From NCBI GenBank assembly GCA_030693065.1, contig JAUYBL010000013.1:124001-188000 (forward strand): a stretch of 64,000 bases of DNA, written 5' to 3'. Positions 38,952 through 47,431 of the stretch are shown piece after piece. The notes under the pieces are model-generated. The model made no database searches. It was not told the origin of the DNA and was given only the letters and a program-made list of their open reading frames with translations. Every line of letters begins with the position of its first letter. Position 1 is the stretch's first letter. The position numbers and the translations under genes were made by a program. This stretch comes from Methylococcaceae bacterium. Its GTDB lineage: Bacteria; Pseudomonadota; Gammaproteobacteria; Methylococcales; Methylomonadaceae.

Positions 38952-39535
38952 CAACTTGGTCTCTTAAATAAAGATTGTTCGACTAAACCACACAAAATAT
39001 GACCAATTACCAAATGCCCCTCCTGAATTTTTGGGGTATCGTCAGAAGGTACTTCAATCAGATGGTCACAAAGCTTTTTCATGGGGCCGCCACGATTGCC
39101 AGTCAGTCCAATGCTTATTAACCCGCGTGTACGGGCTTCTTCCAAGGCAAGTAGCACATTCTGAGATGTGCCCGAGGTAGAATAACCAATGAACACATCG
39201 CCTTTTTTACCATGAGCCTGCACTTGACGGGCAAACAGCTTTTCAAACCCGTAATCGTTACCAATGCTCGTTAAAATTGAGGTGTCGCAGGTTAAGGCAA
39301 TAGCGGCCAAAGCTGGGCGATCAAATTCAAACCGGCTGACGAATTCACCGGCAATGTGTTGAGCGTCGGCAGCACTGCCGCCGTTGCCTGCAAGCAGTAT
39401 CTTACCTCCTGCTTGCAAGCAAGAGATGCATGCTTGCGCAGACTGCTTTACCTGTAACAACAGCGCATCATCAGCCAGCATGGCGGACATCACTCGCTGC
39501 GCCTCAGCAACCTGTGCAGAAATATAATTCTTCAT
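38951..39535 (-). CDS. gmhA: GmhA sedoheptulose-7-phosphate isomerase
   Basis: The ATG at 39535, preceded by GGAG, gives 194 residues; an upstream start at 39547 is possible. It has the SIS-domain pattern AGNGGSAADAQHIAGEFVSRFEF and IGYSTSGTSQNVLLAL of GmhA. It converts sedoheptulose 7-phosphate to D-glycero-D-manno-heptose 7-phosphate, the first step of the heptose branch. It overlaps hddA (ATGA), indicating translational coupling. Confidence 0.94.
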   Translation of the reverse strand: MKNYISAQVAEAQRVMSAMLADDALLLQVKQSAQACISCLQAGGKILLAGNGGSAADAQHIAGEFVSRFEFDRPALAAIALTCDTSILTSIGNDYGFEKLFARQVQAHGKKGDVFIGYSTSGTSQNVLLALEEARTRGLISIGLTGNRGGPMKKLCDHLIEVPSDDTPKIQEGHLVIGHILCGLVEQSLFKRPS

Positions 39536-40560
39536 CCAACTCTCCATGCCTGCGAGCCATATTTGGTGAAGTGGCAGTTACTCAGCTGGCCATTAAACTT
39601 TCTTAGTGCTCTAGTAATATCCATACGCTTTTCAGGTGGCATAAAAAACATCATAAAGCCGCCTCCGCCTGCGCCAGAAACTTTTCCCGCCAATGCGCCT
39701 GCATCAATAGCTGCATTATAAATTTCATCAATGTGCAGATTAGAGACTGTTTTAGCCGAACGTTTCTTATTACTCCATCCTTGTCGCATAGAGTCAACTA
39801 TTCCATCAAAATCGCCTCTGAGTAGACACTCTTTCATAATCAGTGCTTCGCGCTTAATACCATGCATTGCTTCCAAAGCCTCTTCGGAACCTGATTGTAT
39901 GTTAGTGCTTTGGTCGGCAATAATCTTAGCGGACTCACGCGAAACGCCGGTGTAAAACAACAGCAGGGATGCTTCCAATTCGCAGATAATCCAGTTCTTA
40001 ATGCGCAATGGATTGATTACTGCGCGATCGTCAGCATAGAACTCCATGAAATTGAAGCCACCAAAGGTTGCGGAATACTGATCTTGCCTGCCACCTTGTA
40101 AGGCGCAATCCAAGCGCTCTATCTTAAATGCCAAATGGGCAATGGTGTAATCATCCAGAGGAAGATTAAGAAACTCAGCAAAGCAGCGAATCATTACCAC
40201 TACCAATGTGGATGACGAACCCAGACCAGAGCCTGCTGGTGCATCGCAAAATGTACTGAGTTCCAAAGGAATAGGTTCTCCTCCGTTGTAATGTTTAATC
40301 ATATGGTTATAAACGGCTTTATGAAGATCGAGCTTGCCGTTTAACGCTAACGGCTCGGCAAGTGCTTTCACCTTTTCGGACTGTTGATCGGTAGCAACAA
40401 AACGAATAACTGGCTCATCCAGAGTCTTGATAACCGCATAGGCATAGCGGTCGATTGTGGCGTTGAGCACGAAGCCGCCGTGAATATCGCAATACGGTGA
40501 AACATCAGTGCCGCCACCGGCGAGACCAAGGCGAAGAGGGGCTCGAGCGCGAATAATCAT
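39532..40560 (-). CDS. hddA: HddA-like GHMP kinase (heptose-7-phosphate kinase)
   Basis: The 342-residue protein has GHMP kinase motifs: APLRLGLAGGGTDVSPYCDI at the start, the ATP loop PAGSGLGSSSTLVVV at about 108-122 and KVSGAGGGGFMMFF near residue 298. It phosphorylates C1 of D-glycero-alpha-D-manno-heptose 7-phosphate in the GDP-heptose pathway. The adjacent gmhA, gmhB and hddC support this over other sugar kinases such as fucose or galactose kinase. Confidence 0.9.
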   Translation of the reverse strand: MIIRARAPLRLGLAGGGTDVSPYCDIHGGFVLNATIDRYAYAVIKTLDEPVIRFVATDQQSEKVKALAEPLALNGKLDLHKAVYNHMIKHYNGGEPIPLELSTFCDAPAGSGLGSSSTLVVVMIRCFAEFLNLPLDDYTIAHLAFKIERLDCALQGGRQDQYSATFGGFNFMEFYADDRAVINPLRIKNWIICELEASLLLFYTGVSRESAKIIADQSTNIQSGSEEALEAMHGIKREALIMKECLLRGDFDGIVDSMRQGWSNKKRSAKTVSNLHIDEIYNAAIDAGALAGKVSGAGGGGFMMFFMPPEKRMDITRALRKFNGQLSNCHFTKYGSQAWRVG

Positions 40561-40575
40561 GTTGCTGATTCCACC

Positions 40576-41313
40576 TTATAATGTTGAATCATTGTCGAAT
40601 GGAGTACGCCCCTCATTAGACTGTTTCATCATCTGCATATCATCCTTGTATTGGTTAAGATGCAATCGCACCTCTCGCTCTGGTTGCTGTGTTGATCTCA
40701 GCCATCGCCCACCGACCTCAACCTCAACTGCCTGGCGCTTGCGAATGACCAGCTCAATACCACACTCTGCAACGGGAGTCAGGGTCTGATCGAAGCGAGG
40801 TAGGTCAAAGCGATAATTTGCAGAAAGCTGCTCGATCCTGACTACTTCCGCGGCTGACCCAAGTTCGCGAACTATATCTAGTAGATTTATAGAACGGTTA
40901 CTCCACGATTTCGTCTTGAAAATTGTGAATGTCCACTTGTGGTCACGGTTAAAGGTGCTGGGAAATATCCCTTGCTCGTACAAGTCCTCATCCGGCACGG
41001 TGATTACCAAATAGCCACCTTCGCGCACTACACGGAACCAGTTGCGCAATCCCTCGGCGGGGTCTACTAGATGCTCCAGACAATGACTGCTGTGCACAAA
41101 ATCGAGAGAGCCTTCCTCAACCCCATTGAGAAATTGGGCGTCGCCATCTTCCCAGTCCCATGTTTTTATGCTTTTTATGAGTGGGAAAAGTTCTTTGTAC
41201 AGCAGCAATGGATCGGGTTTCCCCCCAATATCTAGGCCGTCATTGACGAAATATTTCCGCAAAAAGTTTGAGTCGGCGAGTCGTCGCTGTATGGACTTGC
41301 TGCATTCTTTCAT
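40576..41313 (-). CDS. Class I SAM-dependent methyltransferase
   Basis: The ATG at 41313 (with GGAG six bases upstream) gives 245 residues; an upstream in-frame ATG at 41343 is less supported. A short SAM-binding part (LDIGGKPDPL, HSSHCLEHLVDPAEGLRNWFRV, GGYLVITVPDEDLYEQ) resembles the SAM methyltransferase type 11 fold. It lies first after the GT-C-like gene in the minus-strand cluster and probably methylates a sugar of the glycan. No close functional match is claimed. Confidence 0.8.
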   Translation of the reverse strand: MKECSKSIQRRLADSNFLRKYFVNDGLDIGGKPDPLLLYKELFPLIKSIKTWDWEDGDAQFLNGVEEGSLDFVHSSHCLEHLVDPAEGLRNWFRVVREGGYLVITVPDEDLYEQGIFPSTFNRDHKWTFTIFKTKSWSNRSINLLDIVRELGSAAEVVRIEQLSANYRFDLPRFDQTLTPVAECGIELVIRKRQAVEVEVGGRWLRSTQQPEREVRLHLNQYKDDMQMMKQSNEGRTPFDNDSTL

Positions 41314-41472
41314 AGTTTCTCCATAAAATTTAGAAATTTCCAATAGAATCCGATTTACATCAGCTAAAGCAGATAACTAAACGACTAACTTTTGAATAAG
41401 TAATAATCGACAAGCTTTAATTGCTCTAAAGTTCTTCAAACCATCTGATATGTTAACAATGGCAGCAAATTC

Positions 41473-43491
41473 TCAATTATCAGCTGGTAAAAAAAGCCGT
41501 GGGTTTGAATATCCAAGCCACTGACCACTAGTATTGCTGCCAGTTGGCTCTGCAGCAAACACCAGCGAGATTCGTTTACCTGTATATGCAGCCAAAGATA
41601 ATGAAATCGGAGAAAAATTAAGCTTCTCTCCCATCAGAGGTGGACTCATTTCGCGCGAAAAAAGGATCTCTTGCTTAGCCGTACCGTTATTAGCTACATA
41701 CACCACGGCTCTTGCTGGTTCTGCAGGATAAATCATGCTTAAACCAAAACGCAACTGTGTGCCTGGTTCGATCAATACATTATCAAATCGGTATGAGAAG
41801 CCCGAAATGACTGTCATAGTATTTTCAATTCCAAACACAGAAGGCCAATCCAAAACAAGAACCCCGCTTCCAGTAGGAGTGCCAACTTTGGCTGAATTGT
41901 TAATATTCCCATTTGGAAAAGCTTTTATAAAATCAAAAGAAACCTTACCGAGTTGGGATTGTAAACGCGACTGCCACTCATTGGTTATATCTGAAAGCTG
42001 CCCAGAAGATCGCTCAGAGAATACACGTAAACTGGAGTCATATTTTGCCTCTTTTGTGATGTCGTTTAGCGTGACACATTTGACTTTACGTGCCTGTCCA
42101 CCATAAATGCGAAAAAAGCCACCATTTTGAAGTGACCACACGCAATCATTAGGCTGAGACGCTAAATCTATATCCCATAATTGTCCTGGGTATTTATCAA
42201 CAATATCCCGCTTGGCCATCTCAGCGAAGCGTGCGGATGAAACAAAGAACACTTGGTTAAAATGCTTAAAAATAACAGAATCAATTAGAATTGATGACGC
42301 AGCGAGAATTACAATCAGTAGCTGAATTGGAAAGTTATCCTTGTTTTTATGTTGGCCAACCGCCCATGCACTGACAAGCAGCATCAAAATAAACGGGCTA
42401 AGTAGCCAACGCTGTTCGAGTCTGATTGTTGAAATGGGGGGTATTAACAATAAAAGAGCCAATGCAATCAATAGAATCGGCCATCGAATCAATGTCCAAA
42501 CGGGAGTTGATATTGGTTGATTTTGCTTATAAAGAGTTGCGCTTACACCCAGGAAAATAGACAAAAAAAGTGTAATTGCGAGCGTTGACGCTAGTATCCA
42601 TGCAGGATACCAAGGTAATGAAGTCAGCTTAACGGCTACAAGATATTCTGGTCCTTCATTAAACCCGGCTATTGAGACAATAGCCTGACTTAAATGCGCC
42701 AGTGTTCTTCCGAAATCGAAAGCTATTTGAGTACCATCTGTTCCCAACAAAAATGGTGTATGTAATATTGCAATTTTGTAAGCAACATTAAAAACAGGAA
42801 TAGCCACGCAGGCTGATACAAGAGCTAAGATTTGTTTTTTCGGTAATACTTGAAAATTTGGTAGAAAAACAAAAGCAGCTCCAAGCCAGGCAAAAATAAC
42901 GATGTAACGTTCATGGCAATGAATCAGGAAAAACGAAAGTAAAATACCAATCCAGCCCCACCAGGCAGGGTTTTTCTGACGATTATCGGCACGAATTATG
43001 GCATAAATTACCCCGAGAAATAATATCAGAGCGACTCCCTCGACCGCCCCCCCAACCATTTGAGTCACTTGATAGACAGCAAATCGCGAAGTGGCAAATG
43101 CGATGGCAATGCTTAATGCTACAAGCAAACTATTTTTACTTAAACGATAGGCAATTACAAAAACTAGAGTTGCACTTACAGCATGCAACAAGATATTCAC
43201 CGCCAAGTAATGAGTAATTGCGGTATCAAACAAATTTAGAAGCAAAAATTCAAAACCAAATGCAACAGGGCGGAACTTGTCCTGGCAAGTCGTTGTGAGC
43301 AGTTGAGATGGGGTACCGCCGCATTGTCCATCCTTTAACGACAAGAGTGTGAATAAATCATCTCCAAAAAACACATTTGGCATCAATGGCCAATAACGCC
43401 ATGCAGCGGCAATTACAACAATCAAGAAAACCAAAGGTACTTGGATTTTTGAGTTATGCAATTTATTGAAAACTAAGATTTTATTAGTCAT
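41473..43491 (-). CDS. Polytopic membrane protein, GT-C glycosyltransferase-like
   Basis: A 672-residue protein with about 10-11 hydrophobic helices over residues 18-390 and a periplasmic C-terminal domain of about 250 residues. The first loop has NVFFGDDLFTL, an acidic motif in the position where GT-C enzymes of the GT39/GT83 type keep a catalytic aspartate. The C-terminal part (RIYGGQARKVKCV, VLVLDWPSVFGI) is beta-rich and could bind carbohydrate. Such proteins use polyprenyl-phosphate sugars in the periplasm. The neighbouring GtrA- and GtrB-like genes fit a supply of such donors. The assignment is tentative. Confidence 0.65.
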   Translation of the reverse strand: MTNKILVFNKLHNSKIQVPLVFLIVVIAAAWRYWPLMPNVFFGDDLFTLLSLKDGQCGGTPSQLLTTTCQDKFRPVAFGFEFLLLNLFDTAITHYLAVNILLHAVSATLVFVIAYRLSKNSLLVALSIAIAFATSRFAVYQVTQMVGGAVEGVALILFLGVIYAIIRADNRQKNPAWWGWIGILLSFFLIHCHERYIVIFAWLGAAFVFLPNFQVLPKKQILALVSACVAIPVFNVAYKIAILHTPFLLGTDGTQIAFDFGRTLAHLSQAIVSIAGFNEGPEYLVAVKLTSLPWYPAWILASTLAITLFLSIFLGVSATLYKQNQPISTPVWTLIRWPILLIALALLLLIPPISTIRLEQRWLLSPFILMLLVSAWAVGQHKNKDNFPIQLLIVILAASSILIDSVIFKHFNQVFFVSSARFAEMAKRDIVDKYPGQLWDIDLASQPNDCVWSLQNGGFFRIYGGQARKVKCVTLNDITKEAKYDSSLRVFSERSSGQLSDITNEWQSRLQSQLGKVSFDFIKAFPNGNINNSAKVGTPTGSGVLVLDWPSVFGIENTMTVISGFSYRFDNVLIEPGTQLRFGLSMIYPAEPARAVVYVANNGTAKQEILFSREMSPPLMGEKLNFSPISLSLAAYTGKRISLVFAAEPTGSNTSGQWLGYSNPRLFLPADN

Positions 43492-43502
43492 ATAACTGAA
43501 GC

Positions 43503-44678
43503 TTAAGCCTTACAGATAATCACTACATTCCAACAAAGCAGACGCAACGGTGGTATAAGCCACAGTAAAAGACGATCCAATTTTTCTAAAGGGGTATAAA
43601 GCCAACGCCATTTTTCACCTTCATGGACGACAACCTTCCAAAACCTTTCTTTGTTCGGGTTACGGCGCTGAGCCAGAACCATAATGACGAAAATAATTAG
43701 TGTGGATAACCAAAAGTATTTTGTTTCAACGTTTTTAAAATTTTCGTGAAATAGCTTAATGTCATTCCATTTTAATGGGTGTTCATCGGGTGTGCGGACA
43801 TCGGTCGCTATTGCACGATAAGCATTTATAGCGGGGTTATAAGCAAGGGGATCCCATGTTACAAACATTCCGTCAGCAGCAAGATGAGGTTTAATGCGGG
43901 TAATTGTTTCTTTAATATCAACATGGTGCAGCAAATTTCCCGCATAAATAATGTCAAATTTAGCGTCTGGCGGCAACTGCATGTCTTCGGCGGATGCAAC
44001 GTGTTGTTTAACGTTAACGTTATTCGCCTTTGCTAGTCGACTGGTTGCATCCAACATACCTTGTGAAAGATCTGACGATGTCACTTCTGCACCCAATATA
44101 GCGAAATAAACACTGGCTTCTCCAAGACCGCAGCCAACATCCAGCAAACGTTTGCCTTTTAAATTGCCGAGACGCTGAGTGATGTAGCGCATTTCAGGGG
44201 AAGTGCAGGCTTCATTGGCTGCACGTACATCGATGTTCTCAACGTCTTCGCTATCAGCCCATGCATCGTGAAATTCACGCTCAACTTGTATTCGTTCATC
44301 GTGAAGAGTTTGGACGTTATCCTTTTTTTTATAACCCGCTGATTCAGCCACACGCATAACGATTTCCTTAAAATAAATATCGTTTTTAATCTTGATTGGG
44401 TCTTCAGAGTTTATAAGGCCGGTTTCTTGCTGGTAAACGACTTCCTTTTCACTATCGCCGCGTAAATAAAAGCGGGCTTCATCCAAGGGGAATTTTAGGT
44501 GGCCAGGACTGGGAAGTTGCCATGCAATGTGTGCTTCTGCTTTCTCGTAGCTAAATTCGATGCTTCGCACGAAATCATTCCAACTTGGATGGTTTATGTT
44601 TTCGGCTTGATAAGATGTGGCTTGCGCAGCGATGAGAAACCGGTATTTAAAACTCTCGAATTTAATTTTTTTAGCCAT
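43503..44678 (-). CDS. Class I SAM-dependent methyltransferase with N-terminal extension
   Basis: The 391-residue protein has a standard SAM site, LLDVGCGLGEASVYFAILGAEVTSSDLS (near residue 175), with FDIIYAGNLLHHVD as the next motif. The N-terminal 150 residues resemble no family I can name, and hydrophobic stretches near residues 318-335 and at the end suggest membrane contact. It may methylate a glycan or lipid-linked sugar. It overlaps the radical SAM gene by 8 bases, so the two are probably translated together. Confidence 0.8.
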   Translation of the reverse strand: MAKKIKFESFKYRFLIAAQATSYQAENINHPSWNDFVRSIEFSYEKAEAHIAWQLPSPGHLKFPLDEARFYLRGDSEKEVVYQQETGLINSEDPIKIKNDIYFKEIVMRVAESAGYKKKDNVQTLHDERIQVEREFHDAWADSEDVENIDVRAANEACTSPEMRYITQRLGNLKGKRLLDVGCGLGEASVYFAILGAEVTSSDLSQGMLDATSRLAKANNVNVKQHVASAEDMQLPPDAKFDIIYAGNLLHHVDIKETITRIKPHLAADGMFVTWDPLAYNPAINAYRAIATDVRTPDEHPLKWNDIKLFHENFKNVETKYFWLSTLIIFVIMVLAQRRNPNKERFWKVVVHEGEKWRWLYTPLEKLDRLLLWLIPPLRLLCWNVVIICKA

Positions 44679-45873
44679 TTACAATCTCAATTCTTTTACT
44701 AGTATTTTGGCGTGATTGCGGGCGTTCACGAGGTTCGCTACGGATTTTTTCCGCCAATTCAAGTAACTGCTCATAAGTCAACGGCCAGTTTTTTTCTGGT
44801 GGTGATGTGAGGAAGGTACCCACTCGTTGTAATTTGGCCGCCATATAACGCATAGAAATAGTCATTTCTGGATAACTGCCATACATGCAACCATCACACG
44901 CACGAGTTACCTGAGCAACTTCCTCGCGCCATGCTTTGTTACGATATGTTTTGGGGAAGTTGCTTTCATAGGCAGGGTAACTGTTACCTAGCCGGTGATC
45001 GCAACAAGGTGCAAACTCGCCATTGGGTAGTAGCGCGAAATAGAGATTGGGTGTATCACAAACATTGTTGTTATGGCTGCGCCAAGTAATCGCCTCATCA
45101 CGAACAAACCGCTTAATGTCGTCCAAATACTGATCACTATCAAATAACAAGAAGCCCTCTTTGCGCATTTTTCTTACGCGTTCGATAACAGCATCTACGA
45201 CCGGCAGCTCATCTGTTTTAAAGCGCAATGACTGATCAAAGGTGCGAAATCCACGAGGATGAGCATAATCGCTGACATGCACAGGAACTAACGATGCAAA
45301 CCAAGAAATTGCGGACCCGAATCGGACAACATCTTCAATATCGCCCATATTTTGGGGCTGTAACACACATCCCAACGATGCAAAACTACCCTCAATAGGC
45401 AGGTATTTTGTGAATAGCGCCATAGCCTTCAATGCCTGGTGCCAAGATTTGTTAAAATCCCCGTTGATTTTATCCTGCATCGCGGGTTGTAACGAATCCA
45501 AAGAAATCGATATATCCTTGCCACCGGCCTCTACAGCTCGCGCTATCTGTTCTTCAGATGCGTATCCGTTGGTTTGCATACGCACATGGACGCCACGAGA
45601 TTCAAAAGCTTGGATGATTTCAGGTAAGTCTTTGCGAGCGAAGGGTTCTCCGCCGGTTAGTAAAACAATGGCTACACCCATCTTGGCAAAATTGTCTGCA
45701 ATGCGCTTAATTTCATCAAGAGTGCACTCTCGCACATCAGAGTTTGCATAGATGATATTGCATTGTTCACAGGTCAAATTGCAGCGGGCGGTGACATAAA
45801 ATTGCACATAGACTGGCGCATCTTGAAACAATGCCGCCTTTGCTAATGTTATTTTCGATAAACTAGAAAACAT
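44671..45873 (-). CDS. Radical SAM protein with SPASM-like C terminus
   Basis: The ATG at 45873 gives 400 residues and begins two bases after the gtrA-like stop. The radical SAM cluster motif is Cys31, Cys35 and Cys38 (ARCNLTCEQCN), then LTGGEPF as the SAM glycine motif. A C-terminal cysteine set (PNGEFAPCCDHRLG, RACDGCMYGSYP) looks like an auxiliary Fe-S site. Glycan clusters rarely need such an enzyme; it could act on a sugar or lipid carrier together with the adjacent methyltransferase. The substrate is unknown. Confidence 0.85.
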   Translation of the reverse strand: MFSSLSKITLAKAALFQDAPVYVQFYVTARCNLTCEQCNIIYANSDVRECTLDEIKRIADNFAKMGVAIVLLTGGEPFARKDLPEIIQAFESRGVHVRMQTNGYASEEQIARAVEAGGKDISISLDSLQPAMQDKINGDFNKSWHQALKAMALFTKYLPIEGSFASLGCVLQPQNMGDIEDVVRFGSAISWFASLVPVHVSDYAHPRGFRTFDQSLRFKTDELPVVDAVIERVRKMRKEGFLLFDSDQYLDDIKRFVRDEAITWRSHNNNVCDTPNLYFALLPNGEFAPCCDHRLGNSYPAYESNFPKTYRNKAWREEVAQVTRACDGCMYGSYPEMTISMRYMAAKLQRVGTFLTSPPEKNWPLTYEQLLELAEKIRSEPRERPQSRQNTSKRIEIVNG

Positions 45874-45874
45874 C

Positions 45875-46258
45875 TTATTTTTTCCTAAAAAAAACAGCAC
45901 GAATTACAAAATTCAGCATGAAAGTTATACCGTTAGCCAGTAATTTTGCTCCGTATGGATTTATTGAGAATGAATTAACTAACAGCCACAACAAACCCAT
46001 CCCAATTCCTAGCATTGCCCCATTTACTGCAAATGTTAGCGGTAAATCCGTACTCAACTTAAAACGGCTATTTGTGAAAACAAACCTTCGAATAAGCAGG
46101 AGATTTACAATTACCCCTACAGAAAAACCTGCAGCATTGGCCCAATAAATAGATAGGTCATACATAACCAAGGCTGCATATATCGAAAAATCTATGCAAT
46201 AGCCACAGACAACAGCAAAAAAATAACGTAGCGGCGCTTTATAGATTGATGGTTTCAT
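45875..46258 (-). CDS. GtrA-family membrane protein
   Basis: The 127-residue protein has four membrane helices and the GtrA pattern (RYFFAVVCGYCIDFSIYAALV, NAAGFSVGVIVNLLLIRRFVF and NFVIRAVFFRKK). GtrA proteins are thought to flip polyprenyl-phosphate sugars made by a GtrB-type transferase. The next gene downstream in order on the genome, read before it, is a GtrB-like GT2. It overlaps that gene by 20 bases. Confidence 0.88.
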   Translation of the reverse strand: MKPSIYKAPLRYFFAVVCGYCIDFSIYAALVMYDLSIYWANAAGFSVGVIVNLLLIRRFVFTNSRFKLSTDLPLTFAVNGAMLGIGMGLLWLLVNSFSINPYGAKLLANGITFMLNFVIRAVFFRKK

Positions 46259-47183
46259 TAATTAGATAAAGCGGCCTATCCTTAATTTCTTCAAATATGC
46301 GAGCGATGTATTCTCCTATAACGCCAATCAATAGGATTTGCACTCCACTAAACAAGACGATAGATAGCAATACTGCAGTTAATCCTGGTACAAGTGTGTT
46401 TGTAAAAAACTTCAAATACAACATATAAGCTCCTCCAGCAAGTCCTGCAAATATCGTCAGCAAACCAAAGTGTATCGCCATGGTCAGTGGCTTGCTAGAA
46501 AAAGACAAGATCGCGTTTATCGCAAATGCCATCATTTTTCTAAATGGATATTTTGTCTCCCCAGCAAAACGTTCTGCACGGTCATATTCTAATGGTGTCG
46601 CTCTATAGCCAAGCCAAGGTACCATGCCACGCACGAAGCGATGACGTTCGCGAAGTTGCTTGAATGACTCTACAACTTTGCGAGACATCAAGCGAAAATC
46701 TCCGGTATCAGGGGGAATATCAATTTCGCACATATAATTTAACAGGCGGTAGAAAGTCGCTGCAGTTGCCTTCTTAAATATAGTTTCGCCAGCACGGCTC
46801 CGACGTTTGCCATACACAACATCGAATCCGGTCAATGCCATCCGGTACATATCTGCAATCAGTTCTGGCGGGTCTTGTAGATCAGCATCTATTACTGCTA
46901 CATAGTCGCCTTCCACCAAGTCAATTCCTGCTGTTATAGCAATTTGATGACCAAAATTGCGACTAAAAGAAATTACCTTCACGTTAGGATTTTGCTCGGC
47001 AACGCTTCGCAAATAAAATAATGATCCATCCTTAGAGCCATCATCTACAAAAACCAACTCGACATCAATTTCATGAGCGAGATTGTCTCGCAACTTTTGA
47101 AGCCGATTTACTGTTTCATTGATTGATTCTTCCTCGTTATATACAGGAACAACAATGCTCAGTAAGTTTTTTTCTAGGGGCAT
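46239..47183 (-). CDS. GtrB/DPM1-like GT2 polyprenyl-phosphate glycosyltransferase
   Basis: The 314-residue protein has LSIVVPVYNEEESINETV, ELVFVDDGSKDGSL, the DADLQDPPELI metal site, and two C-terminal membrane helices (IHFGLLTIFAGLAGGAYMLY; VLLSIVLFSGVQILLIGVIG). This matches enzymes that load a sugar on undecaprenyl phosphate. With gtrA and the GT-C-like protein it forms a three-part periplasmic glycosylation set. Nothing is unusual. The transferred sugar is unknown. Confidence 0.9.
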   Translation of the reverse strand: MPLEKNLLSIVVPVYNEEESINETVNRLQKLRDNLAHEIDVELVFVDDGSKDGSLFYLRSVAEQNPNVKVISFSRNFGHQIAITAGIDLVEGDYVAVIDADLQDPPELIADMYRMALTGFDVVYGKRRSRAGETIFKKATAATFYRLLNYMCEIDIPPDTGDFRLMSRKVVESFKQLRERHRFVRGMVPWLGYRATPLEYDRAERFAGETKYPFRKMMAFAINAILSFSSKPLTMAIHFGLLTIFAGLAGGAYMLYLKFFTNTLVPGLTAVLLSIVLFSGVQILLIGVIGEYIARIFEEIKDRPLYLINETINL

Positions 47184-47431
47184 GTAGTGAAACCTCCTGA
47201 CTCATAAATGAATGGCAACTCAAAAAATCCGATTTGATCATGCTCAAAGACATGTTTTTTAAGGGCAGTGTATTTGGACAATTTAAAAAATAATTGCACG
47301 TATCATTAGGTGACCATACTCCGAAGATGCATAAACATACTCACTGAAATTTGTGAACACCAACTATTCATTAGAAGATGGTCTGCTGAAAATATCCACT
47401 AACTGAGCGCTAGTAAGGAGTTTATTGGTAC
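47184..47431. other. Non-coding gap between the GT2 gene and the fusion protein gene
   Basis: About 250 bases with no credible reading frame, no strong hairpin and no repeat I recognise. It could hold a promoter for the minus-strand genes from 47183 onward, but I see no good match to a consensus. Confidence 0.4.
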
